A DNA stretch of 64,000 nt from Sipunculus nudus (taxonomy: Eukaryota > Annelida > Sipuncula > Golfingiida > Sipunculidae). Both the position numbers and the translations under genes were made by a program. Positions 59,560 through 64,000 of the stretch are shown here, one piece after another. The notes below the pieces were generated by a model. The model worked only from the letters and a program-made list of their open reading frames with translations, made no database searches and had not been told where the DNA came from. The stretch lies in assembly GCA_026874595.1 (NCBI GenBank), contig CM049307.1:62152370-62216369 (forward strand), given 5' to 3'. Position 1 is the first letter of the stretch. Every line of letters begins with the position of its first letter.

Positions 59560-61210
59560 AAAAAGGACGATCCGCGCCGTTGGTGACAACGAAAAGAGGG
59601 AAAGAACGATTTGTGACATCTGGGACGGTGAACAAAGGAAAAAGACGATCTGAGACATCGGGAAAAGTGAACAGGCGGAAAAGACGATCTATGACATCAG
59701 GGACAGGGATCAGAGGTAAAAGACGTTCGCGACAGTAAATAGAGGAAAAATACGGTATGTGACATCCGGAACCGCGAACAAACGAAAGAGATGATCTATG
59801 ACGTCCGGGATGGTGAATAGATAGAAAGACGATTTGTGATGTCCCGGACGCAGAACAAACGGAAAAGACGACCTGTGACGTTCGCGACAGTGAACAGACG
59901 GAAAAGACGATCTATGACATCCGAGACAGTGAACAGACAGAAGGACGATCTGTGACACCCTGGACGGCGAACAGACGGAAAAGACGATCTGTGATGTCTG
60001 GGACGATGTACAGACGGAAAAGACGATCTGTGACACCCTGGACGGCGAACAGACGGAAAAGACGATCTGTGACGTTCGCGACAGTGAACAGACGGAAAAG
60101 ACGATCTGTGACATCCGGGACAGTGAACAGACGGAAAAAACGATCTGTGACACCCTGGACGGTGAACATACGGAAAAGACGTTCTGTGATGTCTGAGACC
60201 ATGAATAGACGGAAAAGACGATCTGTGACACCAAGGACGGTGAACAGATGGAAAGACGATCTGTGATGTCTGGGACAATGAATAAAAGATGGAAAAGACG
60301 ATGTGTGACATCAGGGACGGTGAAAAGACGGGAAAGACGATCTGTGACACTCTGGACGGTGAACAGATGGAAAATACGATCTGTGATGTCTGGGACAATG
60401 AATAAAAGATAGAAAAGACGATGTGTGACATCAGGGACGGTGAAAAGACGGGAAAGACGATCTGTGACACTCTGGACGGTGAACAGACGGAAAATACGAT
60501 CTGTGATGCCTGGGACCATGAATAGACGGAAAATAGGATCTGTGACATCAGGGACGGTGAACAGATGGAAAAGACGATCTGTGAAATCCGGGACGGTAAA
60601 CAGACAGAAAAGACGACCTGTGACGTTTGCGACAGTTAACAGACGTATAGACGATCTGTGACATCCCCGACCATGAACAGACGAAAAAGACGATCTGTAA
60701 CACCCTGGATAGAGAACAGACGGAAAAGACGATCTGTGATGTCTGGGACAATGAATAGACGGAAAGGACGATCTGTGACGTTCGCGACAGTTAATAGACG
60801 AAAAAGACGATCTGTGACATCAGGGACGGTGAAGAGACGGAAAAGACGATCTTTGATGTCTTGGAAGACGAATAGACGGAAAAGAGGATCTGTGACATCA
60901 GGGACGGTGAACAGATGGAAAAGACGATCTCTGACATCTGGGACGGTGAACAGACAGATAAGACGATCTGTGACGTTCGCGACAGTGAACAGACGGAAAG
61001 GACGATATGTGACATCCGGGACAGTGTGCAGACGGAAAAGACGATCTGTGACATCCGGGACAGTGAACAGAGGGAAAAGACGGTATTTGACGTTCGCGAA
61101 GGTGAACAGATGGAACAGACAAACTTTGTCATCCGGGACGGTGAGAAGAGGGGAAAAGACAATCTGTGGCGTGCGGGACGGTGAACAGAGGGAAAAGACG
61201 ACCTGTGCAG
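59560..61210. repeat. 39-bp minisatellite, about 42 copies
   Basis: The unit is approximately 'gacggaaaagacgatctgtg' followed by 'acatccgggacagtgaaca'. Variants replace 'catccggg' with 'gttcgcg', 'accctgg' or 'tgtctggg'. Because 39 is a multiple of three and the unit has few stops, frames stay open on both strands, up to 269 codons on the minus strand and 204 on the plus. Plus-frame peptides repeat 'RRKRRSVTSGTVN'; minus-frame ones repeat 'TDRLFRLFTVPDV'. Flanked by a direct copy of 'gggatataccgtcaaaag'. Confidence 0.95.
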
Positions 61211-61248
61211 AAAGAACGGATGGCGGCTTCCGGACTATGCCAAGAACG

Positions 61249-61290
61249 GGATATACCGTCAAAAGATGTTAATGTGTCCATAAAAAAGAC
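61249..61290. repeat. Direct repeat of 59091-59131 flanking the minisatellite
   Basis: 'cgggatataccgtcaaaag', then 'atgttaatgtgtccata' and an A-run, is the same as at 59091. It brackets the array. Confidence 0.85.
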
Positions 61291-64000
61291 CGCCGAATGG
61301 CAGCATTAAAAGGAGGAAAGAAGTCTATCGCCTAACGACATGTTACCTTCGACTCAAATAACTAATGAAAGAACATGACTTGAACATCTGAAATTGGTGT
61401 TTGAAGAATATAGTTTGTCCTGTCACAAAGGAGAGAAAAGTAACAGTAGAGAGAGAATGCATTATGAGGGAAAACAGTTAGGCGACGGTATATATGGTCC
61501 ATATATCTGTGAAAATGTTTGACAATAATGGTGTTTTTGTAAGTTGGAGTACGCCTTCACTAGCCATCCTGCTGTTGACAGATTTGGGTGGCTATTAACG
61601 GCGTATTTTATTGTCAATTAACCCGTGTTATTACGATGGACCCGTTTTATATATATGACGCATGCATAAGTAATGGCTAGGAGAGCCATTCCCGGTTACT
61701 ACGTGTTGAGAGGTATCAATTTATTCACTAAGGATGTCTTTACAATTCACCAACAATCAATCATTTCCCTCTGGTTGAATAAAAAGCAATAAACTTGTAG
61801 CAGTTTACGTCACAAGCGGCTAATTGCCACAGCAGATTGAGCAGATGTCCAGTAATCGGAAACCATGTCTCAGCCGTTGTTTTTCTCTCGTTTAGTAAGA
61901 ATCTTGGACATCCTTTCAAGAGTAACATATGGAGCAGAACCAGAAAGATCGAATAGCAAAGAAAGAAAAGCAAGCAGCTCGAGACTTTTATCCCGACAGA
62001 AAAAAGTTGAATATTTACAGTTTCCATTTATCGTGCTCACCATAGCATTCAGAGTAAGACTTGATTGATTATCTGTCCGATGTTGGAGGGAAATAAACAA
62101 TAAAACTGAAAAGGGCTGTTTAATTATCCACCTACGTCCAGGATACGGCGGCTAAGTTAGGAGTTCTGGTTCTATATTGGTTACACTGTTTCCGAAGAAA
62201 AGGTTTGTTCCGCATCAAAAGAGGTTTTCTGAAGTGTGGTGTGGCTGTATCAAATGGTGTTCCTCAAATTTAGCGGTTATATTTGGGCAAATTATCGTGA
62301 AACAGCGGCTTGTATTCTATATTATATATAATATACCTGGGTTTTGCATACAAATCAAATGTTATATTTCAGACACATACATTAATCCATAAACTGATAA
62401 TTACTGTTCATATTTGTGCAGCATATATTAGCGAAATAGTCAATAGACATACAGGTAGATGAAGGTGAATATAATGTATCCATGAATATGTGACAATAAC
62501 TTATTTAGTAAAAATAAGTAATATATATAATAATATATAATATTTAGTCAAGTGCATGAATGTAGATGAAAAACATATTTGATTTAACCAATATACCAAA
62601 ATAACGGACATACAAATTATTAACATAATTATTTATGCGTGTTGTCAACGAATATCCGGCTTTTCTTAATTGGGCATAGAAGGAAGTGGCTCTCCAGGTT
62701 ACAAACATTTCAGATGCACTACACCATTTAGGCAGAAACCTTAAAATCCTAAAGGTATCATTGTATACTACTCTATAAGCTTGTCATAGGTCCTCTGCTT
62801 ATAGCGACGCCATGCACAGGCTAAGAACAATGCATAGTTCGATGAAATATATACACTCTTATATTTTCTGAACGTCATCGAATTTACTGAATAATATGTT
62901 AGCTTTACAATGAAGGCCTTATTTGTTTATACGTGCATGTTATTATTATCAGACAAGTCATCAGACCCAGGTAGGTGATTGTTTGCCAAGAGATACACGA
63001 AATACCCCCTTCTCGTTTGTTTTTGTTTGAAAGAAAATGCATATGTAGTGATTTCGGTTCGTGATAGGCGATATTATGGGATGTACCATATCCATGACAG
63101 ACATCTTACATCTACCATAACATTAACCCCTTCAGGGAGGAAAAAACATAACGTCACCCTCTTACATAAGATGATTATATTTAACATTACTTATTAGTAT
63201 ACAACATTCTATGTTTTTTATTAGGGTCAACACTTAAGTCATGCATATATATTTTGAATAACAAAGCCGAAAGTATCTCGTCTTGTCACACTCCATTTGC
63301 GACCTTCCTGACACATATCTTGATTAAAGAGGCCCAGCCACCTATCTTACCTTTATGAACTAATGGTAACCCCTTTCAGCTTTTATAAAAATAGGCCAGG
63401 AAACGTGGATATGACCGCACACTGCTTGTTTTGTTTATATCATTGTGTTTATGCTATGTGGGGGCCCACCAAAATAATCAAAACAAATTCAACAAGGGCA
63501 TCAGGCAGCAAGTCAGATTAGCCAGAGCTTTGTAAATGGCGTTTTGCAACAAGTGACCTTTCTACCTCCGCAAATATGCAACCTACCACCTTAGGTTATA
63601 TGTTTTACCTGTTTGTCAACATTGCTGTGTTAACAAACATGTTGTTGATGAACAAGTCCATACATCCTTCACGAAGGCCTTATAAGAACTTTACACAACC
63701 AAATTTACCCTTAGATCATTAATATATACACAGGGAAAGCCAGAAATCACATAAATTCTTTCTCTAAAGGTAGGTGAATGGGCACCTTCAATAAACCAAT
63801 GAAATAACAATCCAGCTAATAACATGGTAATGACACTTGATAAAAGCGTATTTACCAGAGTGATATATGATAATCTGTTAAAGGCCGCCACATACCGTCA
63901 AGAGTACGAACAAACATATTGGAACCCATGTATTAGTGTAATAACTTTAACTTCCTTTAAGTGTGTAAATACAGACTTCAGTGCCAGTTGTCATATTGTA
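61291..64000. other. Unassigned AT-rich region
   Basis: No gene, tRNA or repeat family recognised. Overlapping short frames at 61761-62100 on both strands lack family features. Confidence 0.55.

Noticed and set aside
59710-60519. Minus-strand open frame of 269 codons, and similar long frames on both strands
   Set aside because: It lies wholly in the 39-bp minisatellite, whose period is a multiple of three. Three overlapping frames are open at once, which is expected from the repeat and not evidence of a gene.

Overview
This 64-kb window looks like repeat-rich, non-coding nuclear DNA from a marine invertebrate. A mollusc or another non-vertebrate bilaterian is the best guess; the sequence does not settle it. 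The grounds are an AT-rich composition with many long (TA)n tracts and G/C homopolymers, eukaryotic tRNA-Gln genes, and nested animal transposon types: a Ty3/Gypsy element of Gmr1-like organisation, a Penelope-like element with hammerhead ribozymes, LINE tails, a tRNA-derived SINE, and hAT-like and foldback DNA elements. I recognise no host protein-coding gene with confidence. Most open frames are chance frames in AT-rich DNA, or follow from tandem repeats whose period is a multiple of three.

Layout. 1-9080: two copies of a 5.4-kb tandem segmental duplication. Each copy holds two older ~1.7-kb modules ending in a broken LINE reverse-transcriptase tail. Between them lie a terminal-inverted-repeat element filled with a 278-bp tandem repeat (3790-4937) and a tRNA-Gln-bearing repeat here called R (4949-5710). 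9905-11170: a 648-bp tandem duplication. 12780-14735: further R-family copies with tRNA-Gln, one interrupted by a 91-bp perfect-type foldback and followed by a SINE. 17072-18535: a 5'-truncated Penelope-like element on the minus strand, with inverted pLTR-like arms and a hammerhead ribozyme fold in each arm. 18893-26682: a complete but inactivated LTR retrotransposon in which integrase precedes reverse transcriptase. 26868-27255: an inverted R copy with the best-preserved tRNA-Gln.

28-41 kb: a hAT-like MITE, a 46-bp minisatellite, a dispersed repeat, a ~160-bp degenerate satellite (34.1-35.3 kb) and a widely spaced inverted pair (35.9/40.7 kb). 42646-44857: a hAT-like element with an imperfect 8-bp target duplication and a ~153-bp internal array. 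46.2-46.7 kb: a 70-bp satellite with dimeric order. 47.5-48.4 kb: a GC-richer stretch that could be the 5' end of a gene. 49.5-55.6 kb: a diverged triplication. 55.75-57.24 kb: a foldback pair with a nested MITE. 59.56-61.2 kb: a large 39-bp minisatellite with open frames on both strands. The last 2.7 kb show nothing recognisable.

Functional content. The likely active products are tRNA-Gln (two intact copies and one with changes) and possibly self-cleaving RNA from the Penelope-like element. The rest records repeated duplication, nested insertion and decay.
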